Below are positions 45,421 to 57,661 of a DNA stretch of 64,000 bases, piece by piece. The first letter of the stretch is position 1; each line of letters starts with the position of its first letter. The DNA comes from Megalobrama amblycephala (taxonomy: Eukaryota; Chordata; Actinopteri; Cypriniformes; Xenocyprididae): assembly GCF_018812025.1 (NCBI RefSeq), contig NC_063062.1:39480830-39544829 (forward strand), given 5' to 3'. The position numbers and the translations under genes were made by a program. The notes under the pieces are model-generated. The model searched no databases and was not told where the DNA came from. It worked only from the letters and a program-made list of their open reading frames with translations.

Positions 45421-46499
45421 TCAGCAATGAGAATCAGCAATGTCAACTTCATCTTTGCAGCCGACACTGATTCAGAAAACATTACTTTATTAATAAACAA
45501 TTAAAATGTCCCTTGCTTATGCTGATTAGTTACACTTTGTTATTGGTGTTGGCCCAACTCTCATCCAAACAGTGTTTGTGAAAATCTACATACCCCACCT
45601 TTAATGTGGTAACGGCTGCATTTCTGCTGTCCCATAAGTGCCATCAACTGTCACAGCTGTTTGGTTGAGAGAAGAAAGAAAAAAAAATATTTAGAATTTT
45701 TTTGAAAGCAAATGCAAAATATCAGTGACACTTTAGTTTAGGGTCCAGTTCTCACTACTGACTAGTTGATTATTAGCATGCATCTTTTTGATGAATCCGA
45801 GAGCTTTCTGTCCCTCCATAGACAGCTAAGCAACTGAAACACTGAAGCTTCAAAAAGTTAATAAAGAGATTGTAAAACTCTTCCATATGAATCAAGCGGT
45901 TTAGTCTAAATTTTCTTGAAGAAATACAATCACTTTATATGATGAACAGATCGAATTTAGGCTTATATTCACATGTAAACATTCATCAACTCACACATCA
46001 GTTGTGGTAAATGGAAACTCAAGCATGTTTGCTTGATGCGTGCAAGAACCAATGAGGTTCATTCCTGTGTTTCGCAGCACATTTGAGCTTCCACAAGAGG
46101 TTTGTTCTCATTCAGGTTTAGAGTTTCTCTTTATGTTCACTGATTAATGTTTATATGTGAGTAAAAATTATATCTGTTCAATATAAAATGCGATACTAAC
46201 TATATAAAATAGCATAACTAACTAAGCATATATAACTAACTAAGCAGTAATTTGGAGTTTATTGAAGCAAAAGTCATAGTTAGTAATTAGTTAATACTTT
46301 AAGAAGGACAGTTTCAGTGCAACACAGAGACTTTAAACCAGATTGAGATGTATCAAACATTTTGTTTTCATTTAAAATGTAGAAAGGTGATTAAAAACCA
46401 CATTCCCCATTATTTTAGTCAAAAATTCTGAGATTGGTCTATAATTATTTAACACTGAAGGGTCACGACTTTGTTTTTTGCACCAAGGCATGCTTAAAA
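45421..46499. other. non-coding
   Basis: No gene. ACACTTTAGTTTAGGGTCCA near 45727 resembles the inside of a GGTAACACTTTA-type MITE end. The rest is unassigned and leads into the L2 LINE. Confidence 0.4.
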
Positions 46500-46530
46500 T
46501 AGGACAGGACCAAGTAAATCCAATGGAAAG

Positions 46531-47588
46531 ATGGCGCCACTGTGTTTGGCTGGCCGTCTACCTCTGCCTTGTGTTTTATCGTTATTGTTAATTTTGTTAC
46601 ACTTTGCACAGAATGTGTCACCACTGTTAGTATATGACCGCCAGACTCTTCTGAATATAAGGAATTATGTGGTTATACCTTCAATCTGTGGCTTTAGTGG
46701 ACAGTCTAAGATGCCACCGCCATTCCTGTCATCTGTACCTTCGTACCTGTGGCGTGTGCCCTGCCTGCTACCTGCCTTTAATCACTACCGAAAACGCAGC
46801 AGAAGGCGCGGCAGAAGAGGCGGTAGACTTGTCAGATTAAGAAGAGCCTACCTGACCCTGTCTTCGGCATCTGATCCTCGTTGCTTCAAGGAGCTCTCTC
46901 AAGAGTATGACGGCTATGTCGTTAAGTGTTCCTCGGAATACTGTTATCGGTGGCTTCGACCCGTTGTCCCCGATGCTGAGTACACACCTGCTTGCCGACG
47001 ACCCGTGAGGATTTACAAAAGGCATCCCATAAAGGACAACCATCGCCCGATTGCACGCATCTCCCAGCAGTCTGGTCTCAACACATTGCGCGTTGCTTTG
47101 ATCAACGCCAGATCGCTTACAAACAAAACTTTTATTTTAAAGGACTTTTTTATTTCTCACTCATTGGATTTTCTTCTGTTGACGGAAACCTGGGCTAAAC
47201 CAGGTGACAACAGCGTCTTCACGGAGCTCCTCCCACCTCGGTGCTGTTTTTTCAGCTCCCCGCGTGCATCTGGGCGCGGAGGAGGCGTGGCTACTGTCTT
47301 TAAAGACAATTTTAAGTGCCGACTTTTATCTATAAATAATTATTCTTGTTTTGAACTGCAGTTATTTTTAATTGAGTTTACACGCCCTGTGTTGTGTGCT
47401 GTTGTTTATCGTCCTCCTAAATACAACAAGAATTTTATCCAAGAGTTTTCTGAGTTTTTAGCTGATGTTGTCCCTAAATATGATCAGCTTTTGATTTGTG
47501 GTGATTTTAACATCCATGTTTGCTGTCCGTTTGATCAGCTGGCCACTGATTTTAAACGACTTTTGTCATCTTTGATTTATTCCAACTA
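46531..47588 (+). pseudogene. L2 LINE ORF: leader and AP endonuclease
   Basis: The ATG at 46531 opens a 352-residue frame. A hydrophobic N-terminus is followed by a basic Arg/Gly stretch (RKRSRRRGRRGGRLVRLRR), then the endonuclease from about residue 185: LRVALINARSLTNKT, FLLLTETW (catalytic Glu), GRGGGVATVF, CAVVYRPP and LLICGDFNIHV (catalytic Asp/Asn). The domain then breaks at TAA, with the final SDHFPI block in the next frame. All visible endonuclease catalytic residues are present up to that point. Confidence 0.82.
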
Positions 47589-48935
47589 ATGGATCGACCC
47601 ACACATCTTATTGGTCACACTTTGGACCTTATTATTTCTCATGGACTCTCTATTTCCCTTACTGAAATATCTGAGACTGCCATCTCAGATCACTTCCCTA
47701 TTATTTTTGAATTTCCAATTCTGCCATCAACAGCCAACAGGTCTATTGTTTCACCATGTTACCGTCGCATTTTCACCTCCTCAACAGCTGAAGTGTTTAC
47801 TGCTGCTTTTATGGACTCTAAACTTTATGCCCTTAGTGAAGCTGTCTCTCCTGCATGCCCTGATGACCTTCTTTTATCCTTTTATTCCACTTGTTCTGAA
47901 ATCCTGGACTGTACTGCCCCTTACAAGCATAGATCTCCTAAGTTAAGAGTAGATCCCTGGATGAACGATGCCACCAGAGACCTTAGGCAGCTCTGTAGAA
48001 AGGCAGAGCGCAGATGGAAGAAGGACAAATTACATGTGTCATTGGAAATATTAAGGAGCTGTCTTTCTGATTATCAAAGGGCTGTGAAGGAGGCAAAGTC
48101 TAAATATTTGTCAAATATTATTACCAATAGCGGCCATTGTCCCAGGGTGTTGTTTAACACAATTAATTCTGTTGTGAACCCACCTACCTGTTCTCCAACA
48201 GATGCCTCAGTCTCCTGTTGTGAGAATTTCCTTCACTTTTTTATTAATAAAGTGGAGTCTGTCAGACAACTCACGATTAAGAGCTCTGGAACTGATTTAG
48301 CTGTTGCTGCAGCACATTCTGCAGTGTTTGAACAGTTTGAAGCAGTCACACTATCATTTCTTAAGGAAGTAGTGCAACAAATGAAAATTACAAATTGCCC
48401 TTTGGACTTTGTTCCAACCAAATTGCTAAAAGAGGTCTTTACCACTGTAGGGCCTTTTCTGTTGGTTTTCATTAATAAATGTCTTAGCTTAGGATATGTT
48501 CCTGCTGCTTTTAAACACGCTGTGGTTAGGCCTTTACTCAAAAAACCTAATCTGGATCCCTCAGTTTTGTCTAATTTTAGACCAGTTTCCCACCTGCCCT
48601 TTCTTTCAAAAGTGCTAGAAAAAGTTGTTTTTACACAACTATATTCTTTTTTAGAAAATAACTCAGTTTTCGAGAAATTTCAATCGGGATTCAGATCGCG
48701 ACATAGCACTGAGTCCGCACTGTTAAAGGTGCATAACGATATTGCTCGGTTTGTTGATGCTAAGAGCCCTGTTATTTTAGTATTACTTGATCTCACGGCG
48801 GCTTTTGATACAGTGGACCATGAAGTCCTTCTGTCTCGCCTTAATCACCATGTTGGCATTCGGGGTACTGCACTTCAGTGGTTCTCGTCATATTTGACCA
48901 ATAGAACTTTTTCTGTAGCGATTGGGGATGATTAA
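47589..48935 (+). pseudogene. L2 LINE ORF: endonuclease end and RT, no YADD
   Basis: This frame continues directly from the endonuclease (HTLDLIISHG, ISDHFPIIFEF) through the linker to RT: VVRPLLKKPNLDPSVLSNFR, PVSHLPFLSKVLEKVV, FQSGFRSRHSTESAL and LDLTAAFDTVDH (motif A, Asp intact). It stops at GDD followed by a stop at about 48935. The family would next have the VPQGSILGP box and the YADD catalytic box; both are missing and the sequence jumps to the thumb region, so RT is catalytically dead. Confidence 0.85.
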
Positions 48936-49686
48936 TGTCATTAATGACATTAAACTATGGTTAGAGCAAAATTTCCTTCATTTAAATGAAGAAAAGACTG
49001 AGTATATTTTATTCGGAGAATCTGTAACTTCCGACTTTAATGCGCTGACTTCAAAGCTTAGACCATCAATCAGAAATCTCGGTGTGACTTTTGATAGTAG
49101 CCTGAAATTTGATAAACAAATTGACAGTGTGGTTAAAGCTAGTTTCTTTCAATTACGTCTCTTGACCAAGGTCAAACCATTTCTGAATCGCTCTGATCTT
49201 GAGAAAGCTATTCACGCTTTTATCAGCTCAAGATTAGATTATTGTAATGCACTTTATGTTGGTGTCTCACAGTCATCCCTCAGGCGCCTTCAGCTGGTGC
49301 AGAATGCTGCAGCCCGTCTTTTAACCAATACACGCAAACGTGAGCACATAACTCCGATTCTCTATTCGCTCCACTGGCTTCCAGTTTCTTTTAGAGTTGA
49401 TTTTAAGATACTTTTGTTTGTTTTTAAAGCTCTCAATGGCCTTGCCCCTCTTTATGTAACTGAGATGCTGGCTCTGTATCAGCCAACCAGGGCTCTTAGG
49501 TCAACAAACCAACTTTTACTGGAAGTCCCAAGGTCACGGTGCAAACACTGGGGTGACCAGGCTTTTTCTGTTGCTGGGCCCAGACTCTGGAATAAGCTCC
49601 CCGCCGATATGCGCACTATCACTGACCTGGGCCTTTTTAAAGCTAAGCTTAAAACTTATTTATTTAGACTGGCTTTTAATATCTAG
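48922..49686 (+). pseudogene. L2 LINE ORF: RT thumb and C-terminal domain
   Basis: Begins within the deletion junction with INDIKLWLEQNFLHLNEEKT, then NLGVTFDSSLKFDKQI, RLDYCNALYVGVSQSSLRRL, QNAAARLLTNTRKREHITPI, LHWLPVSFRVDFKILLFVFK and GDQAFSVAGPRLWNKLPADM. These are the standard C-terminal blocks of L2/CR1-group RT proteins, and the natural stop is kept. It is in a different frame from the upstream part. Confidence 0.85.
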
Positions 49687-49855
49687 CAGTTGTGCTGGCA
49701 TTTTGTGTATTTTGTGTATTTTTTTATTCATTTTCTTGTTGCTTATTAATTTTTGTTTACATTGTTTTGTTTTTATTGGAAAGCACTTTGGTTCACCTTG
49801 AGTGTTGTAAAGGGCTGTATAAATAAATGTTGATTGATTGATTGATTGATTGATT

Positions 49856-52060
49856 AAAGTTAAAGTAAAGTTTTTACAGAGCATTATTTACACATTTTGA
49901 TTTCCAATACTTTGTACTTTAAACTTCCTACTGTCTATTCAGTATTTCCCATGTGACAGACAAAACAATTTAGTAGTTGTGGTGCTTCTAATTAATATGT
50001 AGCAATTACGTCAAAAGGAAATATAATTAATTGTGATTCATTAAAAAAGAATAAAAACCAACTGATGTGGCAGAATTAATATAACAATCATCTAATGTGT
50101 TGTAGATTAGCTAATAAACATTAATAATTAATCATAACTAGTTATAATTAATTATAAATATTTGGATCAGTTTATAAAATTAACTTAATGTAATAAAAAT
50201 AATATTACAATCAATTAACCTGTTGTCCAATGAACACACAGTGTTAATTGTTTATTAATTCTAAGAAATGTTCATTTCCAGGTTATGGGAAATAACAATC
50301 TTATTGTACAGTACTACTAAGAGCCTGTAGTCAGGATCTGCATGAATAGGGACTCCAGTATATGAGCATGAAACACAGACAACTTTATGTGTGACATGAA
50401 CAAGACTTTCTTAACTACTCTAACATTCACACACAATCATGCATACAGTTTACCAAGGGAAAGAGAGAGCTGAAGCAAAGTACAGGAAGCAAGATGTTAC
50501 AGCATTGTTTGACATTCAGCAGATCAACAGCCTTGAGCAAACCATCAGTTTAGTTCTAACACGCCCTTCTTTAAAAGGGGTAAGGATACTCAATGTATCA
50601 GTTAATGAGACTAAGTTTGATACTTGCATGTCTCGCCCATTTGAAGTAAAACTGCAATTTGTGGAGGCTCCCATTGAATCTTTGCTGATATTGTCTTGAC
50701 AAAAGAGAGTCAGTTGGATTCAGAGGATCTTTGGTGAATGGAAGGTCTAAGCCGAAGCCTGGCACAAGCTTGGGGTTCCTTAGAAGCTTCTAGTAGGCCT
50801 ACAGCATCATCTTGACATCAGCATTTGTCAGTAAAAGAGAAGAGAAGCTTGATCTTGTGATCAGTGATTTTAAAGGGTGAAGATGTCACACCCTCTTAAG
50901 GTGTCTGAGCCAATAAGGAGTTTCCCTTTTAGAGGGAAGTTTTACGAGTCTTTGTTCTCTAGCAAGATATTAGCATAAGACACTGTATTGGATGAATGAG
51001 AGAAGAACCTTCTAGATTCTTATAATACTAATGTGTCAAAGAGTTAGTAACATGTAACAAATTGCCAAATAGGAAATGAAAGTTGGAATCCGTAGATACC
51101 AAACATGCTACCCATGTGATTTCAGTTAACTATACATTTGCAACTCTGGAACATTAATACCAAAATAGTTCAAAAGAGAGAATTAATACATAGAATAAAG
51201 CCTATTAAAAAAAAAAAAAAAAGTCATGAGATGGGAAAATTGGATACATGTTTATACATTTCCCAAGTGGTTATATAGAGAATACATAGGATTAAAAGGT
51301 TTCAATTGTCTTTCTCAGAAAGAATGAAGTCAGAATCACTAGTCTCTGCAAAATGCTTTCTGATCGTAAAAGTTCTTATCAGTTTTCCTGTGTCCTGTAA
51401 CAGGACACCTAGTTCTGCCTGTGTGTTAGCTACATTTGGGATGATAGTTGCAGTCTAGGGGGATGGGTTCATAGAACTTTGATAGAGTCAGTTTCTGGAT
51501 AATTCATTAAATATAATGAATAATTGTGGGTCTGATTGGTCCAGATGCTACAGTTTAGTGAACATTTATTGTTTATGTTTGTGTCTGTCTGATGTACATT
51601 GTAGTTTGTCATGAATTGACACATGATGATGGTGGGATACGAGACTGGAGTAGGAGCAGAATCTAGAGGCTGAAGACAAACAGATGATGTTAGTGGAGTG
51701 AGATTTATGCTTTACAGTGCAGAGTTACAGTGTGATTCAGTCCTGACTAAAGCAGCATAACTACAAGGTTAAGACATAAGTTAGGTGTATGCCAGGCTAA
51801 AGACACGAGTCTATATTCAAGACTTGAACTGTGAGAGTGTGTCTGAGTCCTGAACATTGCCAGCAATATTATATTTTTAACTTAGAAAATGAATAATTGT
51901 CACCTGGTCTAGAGGAAAAACACCTGTTTTCACTGACTATTTAAAAAAAAAAATAATTAATGAATTCATACATTTTCAAATAGTACCTTCATCTTTGAAA
52001 GTGCCTGGTAAAAGTGGACCTTTTTGTTTGTGTCCAATAGCAGTGAGTCAGTGAAGGACG
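49856..52060. other. intergenic region upstream of NLR gene
   Basis: Non-coding. AATTAAT-rich inverted bits lie at 50090-50260, and an 86-residue open frame at 50439-50699 has no recognisable family. An A run is at about 51208-51222. Any promoter of the NLR gene should be here, but no distinct TATA or element could be assigned. Confidence 0.45.
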
Positions 52061-52130
52061 ATGGCTTCCGCTGAACCGCACTACGACGCACCAGATGAGC
52101 AGGAAGAAGAAAAGCTGAAACACAAGGAAG
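52061..52130 (+). CDS. NLR exon 1
   Basis: ATG at 52061 in GGACGATGG context. It encodes an acidic/basic leader ([20 protein letters not shown]) and ends at donor GGAAG|GTAATA, phase 1. The start is chosen because it is the first ATG of an exon whose phase joins exon 2 correctly. Confidence 0.72.
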
Positions 52131-55100
52131 GTAATAAAGGAAAGAATATCAGTGAATAAAATTAAAGTTGTCATTTTAGAAATGTCATTAATCTCTCTCT
52201 ATTCTAGTCCAGATGAGCAGCAGCACTCAATGTGGAGTCGGTGTTCATGTGAACGCTGAAACAGGAGCAACTGTAAATGCTCCTTTACTCACTGGAAACA
52301 CCTTCACAAGCCCAGTGAACTTCATCTACAACTCTGCAGGAAATGGTATCAATATAACAGTGCTTACTGAGACACAACTAATGAAGTTTGTTTTATGGCA
52401 TTATTGCTAATGGGCAGACATGCTTTAGTCTTTTCTTCAGTTTATCTGTATATTTTGCCTTTAATTTTTGACTTCTCTCCTTTTGTTTCTCCACACAGAG
52501 ACACAAAAAGCCTCAGAGAGAGAGCCAGAGAAGCAAACAGTAGATCAAGGTACAACAATCGTGTTTTCTCACACTGCACTGACAGATTATGACCGACACC
52601 AACAGACACATTCGTTGGGTCTGGTTGGATCATTGTGTTTTCCCCTGTTGACAGTGGCTGGTGTTGGTTTTCATCAACTGAACATGTTCAATCAGTGTTT
52701 ATCAGGATGTGGAATGTTTGAGCAGGGACATAATGTTATGCAGCTCACACGCAGTGTTGAAGTATACATTACTTATTATCATTAATCATTAATATCATTA
52801 ATTATTACAAACAATTTATAATTTATTCATAGTTTACATATTGTAGTCTCTGCATTGTTAATAGATAAATATTTATGGTGACTCTGCCTAGTCATGTTTT
52901 TTATACTGTACAGTCTGTATATTCTATCAACCTATACTAACTCTAATATTAATATAATAAGTAACAATATATATATATATATAAAATATTCCATGACCTA
53001 ATCTAAAGTGTTAATCATTTATGGATAATAAGTTGTTAACAAAGCATAGATAAAGATTATCTAACTCTTTACATATAAGATAATTAAACAATAATAATTT
53101 GGTTAATTATAGTGACAATGAATGGGGAACTCACTATTTGTATAAATTAACAATGTAGAGGCTACAATATATTAACTATGAATGAACTATACACCAATAG
53201 TTTGGAAATTATTTTTAAGTACTTTATTACTGTATACTAATTATAAGGTGTTAACCAATAATGTGCATGTTCATTATAATTAATAATCATTTTCTGTACA
53301 TGAAATATGATATGATGTAAGATTTTGATTGCTCACCCCTACAAGGTGTGTATGTGAGTTGACATAAGTTAAGGCATTTCCATGACCACAAATGTAGTCA
53401 ACTTAAGCATAATCTGTGTAAAACATCATTTAAACACTGTTACAGTATGAGAGTGATTAATCTGAATATAGTAGAAACACACTTTACAAGTTGCCACACA
53501 TTTGCGGTGGTTATTTTTGTAATGGGAATCACAGACTAAATTGGAATTCAAATATAGTTTTTATTATTTATTGAAAATCTGTTAACATTTTGCTGATGTT
53601 TTCCCCTCTTTCTCAAAGGCTCAACTGCAGAGGACAGTAAAGCTGCTCATCATGATTACACAGCGACCAGCCGCAGACTGAAGATCAAATTAAAACAGGA
53701 GTGTGAGCGAATATTGGTTGGTAATTCTCAGAGGGGTCATCAGAAATACCTAAACGATATTTACACTGATCTATATGTGGTGGAGAATGAGACTGGAGGA
53801 ATAGTCAGTGAGCACGAGGTGAGACAGATCGAATTCAAACGATTTGATGCCAAGGACACACCGATCCAGTGCAATAATATTTTTAAAGTTAATAATGGTC
53901 GACGAAACAGTAAAGTGCTGACGATGGGCATCGCAGGGATAGGAAAAACAGTGTCCATCAATAAATTAATCCTTGACTGGGCTGAAGGAAAAGAAAATCA
54001 GGATATTGACTTAATTTTTCCGCTTCCGTTCCGTCAGCTAAATCTGATCAGAAATAATTTCAGTCTAATGGGACTGCTTCACAAATACTTCTTTAATGAT
54101 CCTAAAGAACTGCCCTCTCTTCCTGAAGGTGATGGTAAAATCATGTTCATTTTTGATGGGCTGGATGAATGTCGCTTCCCTTTGAGCTTTAAACAGGATG
54201 ACAGATTTACAGATGTTCACAAAGAAAAACAGTGAGTAAAATGATTACAAGCTTAATCAAGAAACATCTGGTTCCCACTGCTCTCATCTGGATCACATCC
54301 AGACCAGCAGCAGCCAGTCTGATACCCCGAAACTACATTGATCAGGTGACTGAAGTGCGCGGATTTAACAATAAACAGAAAGAGCAATACTTCAACAAAA
54401 ATAGCAGTTCTGAGGTTGCTGGGAACATCATCCGTCATATAAGGAAATCCAGGAGCCTGTACATCATGTGCCACATCCCCATTTTCTGCTGGATCTCTCT
54501 CACTGTTCTTAAGCCTCTACTGGCTCAAAAGAGTGATGAAAAAACTCCCACAACTCTCACAGGGATGTACACAAACTTCTTACTTACTCAGCAGCAACAG
54601 ATGGAGGAAAAATACAGTTATGATCCTGAACCTAAAGCCAATGCAAGGTCTTTTGATCAGATTATTCTGAAGCTTGGGAAACTGGCCTTTCAACAGCTGG
54701 AGAAAGGAAACCTGATTTTCTACAAAGAAGATCTTGAGGAATGTGGACTAGATGTCAATGACGAGACTATATTCTCTGGGTTATGCACTCAGATCTTTCA
54801 GGAAGAAAAGGCTATTTCAGCAAGAAACGTTTGCAGCTTCATACATCTCAGCATCCAGGAATTCCTTGCTGCTCTTTATGTGTTTTTGATTAGCAAAGAA
54901 AAGAAAACAACCCCATTTCTTGAATCCTGGAGAGAAAAACTGAAATGGAATCTTTCCAAAAAGCCACTGTTTAAACTTCATAAGGCTGCAGTCAACAAGG
55001 CTGTGCAAAGTGAGAACGGACACCTGGACCTTTTCCTCCGGTTTCTTCTGGGTCTCTCACAGGAGTCCAATCAGAGTGACCTGAAGCAACTACTGCCAAA

Positions 55101-56937
55101 ACTGACACTGAAAAGAGAGAATGTTGAAGACACTGTTGACTATATTAAACAGACAATAGAGACAGAGAAATCAGTAGAGAGGACCATCAATCTCTTCCAC
55201 TGTCTGAGTGAACTGAAAGATAACTTTGTGGAGGAAATCCAGAAGAATCTGAGCTCAGGAAATCTTACAGCACAGAATCTCTCCTCTGCTCAGTGGTCTG
55301 CTCTGGTGTTTGTGCTCCTCATGTCAGAAGAGACTCAAGAGATGTTTGAACTGCAGAAATACAAAAGATCTGATGAAGCACTGATAAAACTGCTGCCAGT
55401 GATCAAAAACACCAGAAGAGCACTGTAAGAGTCTTCTTTACATTTATTTATATACATTGTTGGTCTTTTGTAATTGGGCCTTCTTTTTCCATGGGTGACT
55501 TGTTGGCCTAGACTGTTCAGAAAAATGAATAAATGTATCAATGTGTGTAATGATATTGAAACTGAAAATAATAGTTTGATGTTTTATGAAGAAAAAATAG
55601 TTTTAGTTTGCTTACATCACTACAGTCAAACACTGTGTCCTAACCAGACCCGATGCGATAAGATTCCAACAACAAGCAATTTGACTGTCAACACTAGATG
55701 TGACGCGATAATGAGAAGCGATAAAATCAATCAAAAACCACAGCCAATCAGAAGAGAGTGTGGGCGGGCTCTCTCGGCAAGAGCACAGCAGACACAATGA
55801 AATAGGCACAGAATGATATTCAAACTCACATAGATGCTTTTAGCATTAAATAAAGCACATAAACAGTATATTTTCATTATCAGTATATTATCATTGCTAT
55901 ACTTGCTGTTGTTGGTCAAGTTGCAATGTTGCAGAGAAATAGAAACCATTTTTAAAATAGAATTGTCGTGTGCCATGGTTGTTTAGGACAAAAATTAACA
56001 TGGAAAAGAAACCTTTTATCATGTGTTGCGGCATCGTGCCTGGTTAGGATATTGTGAAAGGGTTTTCCAAGTTATCTATGCTCTAGATTGTAAACATTAC
56101 CTAATAAGCATTAATATTGCTGTTTGTTTTGTTCACTACACAGGCTACAGAGCTGCAATCTCACTGCTCAGTGTTGTGAGAGTTTGTCATCAGCTCTACA
56201 ATCCTCAAACTCTGTCCTGAGAGAGCTGGACCTGAGTAACAATGACCTGCAGGATTCGGGAGTGAGGCTGCTCTCTGATGGACTGAAGAGTCCAAACTGT
56301 CAGCTGGAGATACTGAGGTCAATAGTTTTACAATAATCTATCACAATAAAATATGCACACATGCACTCTTATTTGTATTAGGGATGCACCGATACCGATA
56401 CTTTCAATCACAATTCATTATCAATTAGTGAAGGTGGGATAGGTAGTCACTGAAAATTAGTGACTATTTAAGTTTTTTACTAAATTAAAAACAAATATCT
56501 AATGAATAGCTGAAATAGGTATAAATGTTCAAATAATTTTTATAATGCAAATAAGTGTAAATGTGTCTGACAACTTAACTACATTTAGAAAAGTAAATGA
56601 ATACTTTTACTCTGGTCCAGCAGTGGATTTCCACAGACGCTTTAGTTAATTTTATGACTGAATCAACAGAAAGTAACAGCATACAAACAGCACAGGTCAG
56701 TGTGTGATAGTAATGTCTGATTGTAAAACTAATGTCATGTGGACTGTTGCTGTGTCTTTGTAGGTTGTCTGGCTGCATGGTGACAGAGGAAGGCTGTGGT
56801 TATGTGTCTTCAGCTCTGAGTTCAAACCCCTCACACCTCAGAGAGCTGGATCTGAGCTACAATCATCCAGGAGATTCAGGAGTCAAGCTGCTCACTGATA
56901 AACTCAACCATCCAAACTACAGACTGGATAAACTCAA
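52061..56937 (+). CDS. NLRC3-like FISNA-NACHT-LRR gene, frameshifted
   Basis: Six exons with consensus splice sites can be read: 52061-52130, 52208-52345, 52499-52549, 53619-55424, 56144-56317 and 56764-56937. Phases are compatible throughout. The product is a cytosolic NLR of the fish NLRC3-like type, a predicted innate-immune sensor or regulator with an N-terminal linker, FISNA, NACHT ATPase, helical domains and LRRs. A frameshift at about 54225-54235 within NACHT separates the Walker motifs from the rest, so the gene is a pseudogene or carries a sequencing or assembly error. No C-terminal B30.2/SPRY exon, common in this group, was found before the window end. Introns hold MITEs. Confidence 0.88.
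52208..52345 (+). CDS. NLR exon 2
   Basis: Between TTCTAG| and |GTATCA. It encodes [20 protein letters not shown] and [17 protein letters not shown], a short repeat-type segment preceding FISNA in cyprinid NLRs. 138 nt, phase 1 to phase 1, so it can be skipped or duplicated without loss of frame. Confidence 0.8.
52499..52549 (+). CDS. NLR exon 3
   Basis: A 51-nt exon between CCACACAG| and |GTACAA encoding a charged linker ([17 protein letters not shown]). Phase is preserved. A 1.07-kb intron follows. Confidence 0.7.
52583..52740. repeat. MITE piece in NLR intron 3
   Basis: GGTTTTCATCAACTGAACATG and neighbouring sequence match a segment near 37715-37765 (GGTTTTCACCAGACTGAAC). A dispersed non-coding repeat within the intron. 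Confidence 0.4.
53619..55424 (+). CDS. NLR exon 4: FISNA-NACHT, with frameshift
   Basis: The large exon opens after TCTCAAAG| with [20 protein letters not shown], the FISNA start, and continues to [17 protein letters not shown]. The NACHT ATPase shows Walker A GIAGIGKT (about residue 190 of the spliced protein) and Walker [13 protein letters not shown] (about residue 261). The frame ends at TGA at 54233-54235 (FTDVHKEKQ), while the domain resumes in another frame at 54232 with [40 protein letters not shown] and the winged-helix/helical region [16 protein letters not shown]. The exon ends at donor CACT|GTAAGA. Both halves are otherwise free of stops. Confidence 0.9.
55637..56050. mobile_element. 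MITE in NLR intron 4
   Basis: GTCCTAACCAGACCCGATGC at the left pairs with ...GCATCGTGCCTGGTTAGGAT at the right as an imperfect inverted repeat of about 24 bp. Length about 414 bp. TSD not resolved. No coding capacity. Confidence 0.65.
56144..56317 (+). CDS. NLR LRR exon 5
   Basis: A 174-nt exon between CACACAG| and |GTCAAT, encoding one LRR unit pair: [39 protein letters not shown] and [14 protein letters not shown]. Length and text are the standard fish NLR LRR exon of ribonuclease-inhibitor type. Confidence 0.9.
56379..56450. mobile_element. GCACCGATACC MITE fragment in NLR intron 5
   Basis: TTAGGGATGCACCGATACCG followed by sequence matching, in inverse orientation, the right-hand half of the complete MITE at 57662-57983 (CAATTCATTATC, TTAGTGAAGG). 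Only one end is preserved. Confidence 0.6.
56764..56937 (+). CDS. NLR LRR exon 6
   Basis: A second 174-nt LRR exon between TTTGTAG| and |[56 protein letters not shown]. Same phase as exon 5. No further LRR or SPRY exon was recognised downstream, so the 3' end of the gene is missing, unusually distant, or lost. Confidence 0.9.
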
Positions 56938-57653
56938 GTATGTAGAGCAGAAAGAGTTTGACTTTATTTCTTTCATACATTTACAAAAGTTCTTACTGAA
57001 AATAGAGGTTAAGCTTATACTACAGGGCTGAAAGCTTGATTCTGATTGTTTGACAAACATACTAAGGTGTGCAAATATTGTCAAGTAAACGTACAGCTAA
57101 ATTTGTCCCAGGCAGGTTTCGACTGCATTACAGTACCATATCACTTCACCAAATGATTTCAGTTATTTCAAAGGTATTTACATCTTACAACAGCAGAAGT
57201 ACCAAACCCACAATAACTTTGAACAAATAATTAACAAACAATAGGTTAAACATTTTAAATTATTTTCTTGTTTTTCCCACAAAATAACATTTTATTTTCT
57301 ATGAAGAGCATACTTTCTCTGGCTCTATGTTCCACAAATACAGATCACCGAACACACATACAGTAAAGACACACACTAACACACACAGAAACATTTTGTC
57401 AGTGCTGCCCCTCGACTTCATCAGTAAAATAGTTTAACAATTTGTGTACTATGTCTGAAAAGGAACTGTATTAAGTGATGTCTGAAATCTAGCTTTCCTC
57501 AAGGGGTGTTAGTCAAAACACAAGATCCAATCAGCTTAATCTAAAGGAGGTTTATTTGTTCTCAACACAATGGCAATTTTCATCCAGGCTGTACACAACA
57601 CAGCTGTACACTAGCTTTACAAAATTAATCCATATTCACCAAAGGGGTGTGTT
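56938..57653. other. downstream of last visible NLR exon
   Basis: Non-coding. No B30.2/SPRY text and no polyA signal that can be tied to the gene. Confidence 0.4.
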
Positions 57654-57661
57654 GTGTGTAC

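Larger units (their letters stand above)
46500..49855 (+). mobile_element. L2-type LINE, nearly full length, internally deleted
   Basis: It starts around 46500-46530 with GATGGCGCCACTG and the presumed ATG, includes endonuclease and RT, and ends with the conserved 3' stem text (AAGCACTTTGGT, then TTGTAAAGGGCTGTATAAAT) and a (TGAT)n tail at 49828-49855. The three consecutive frames belong to one ORF, broken by a frameshift near 47588 and a deletion near 48925. It sits about 2 kb upstream of the NLR gene in the same orientation. Confidence 0.88.

Noticed and set aside
50439..50699. 86-residue frame upstream of the NLR gene
   Set aside because: No recognisable motif, no splice context tying it to the NLR gene, and length within chance for this composition.
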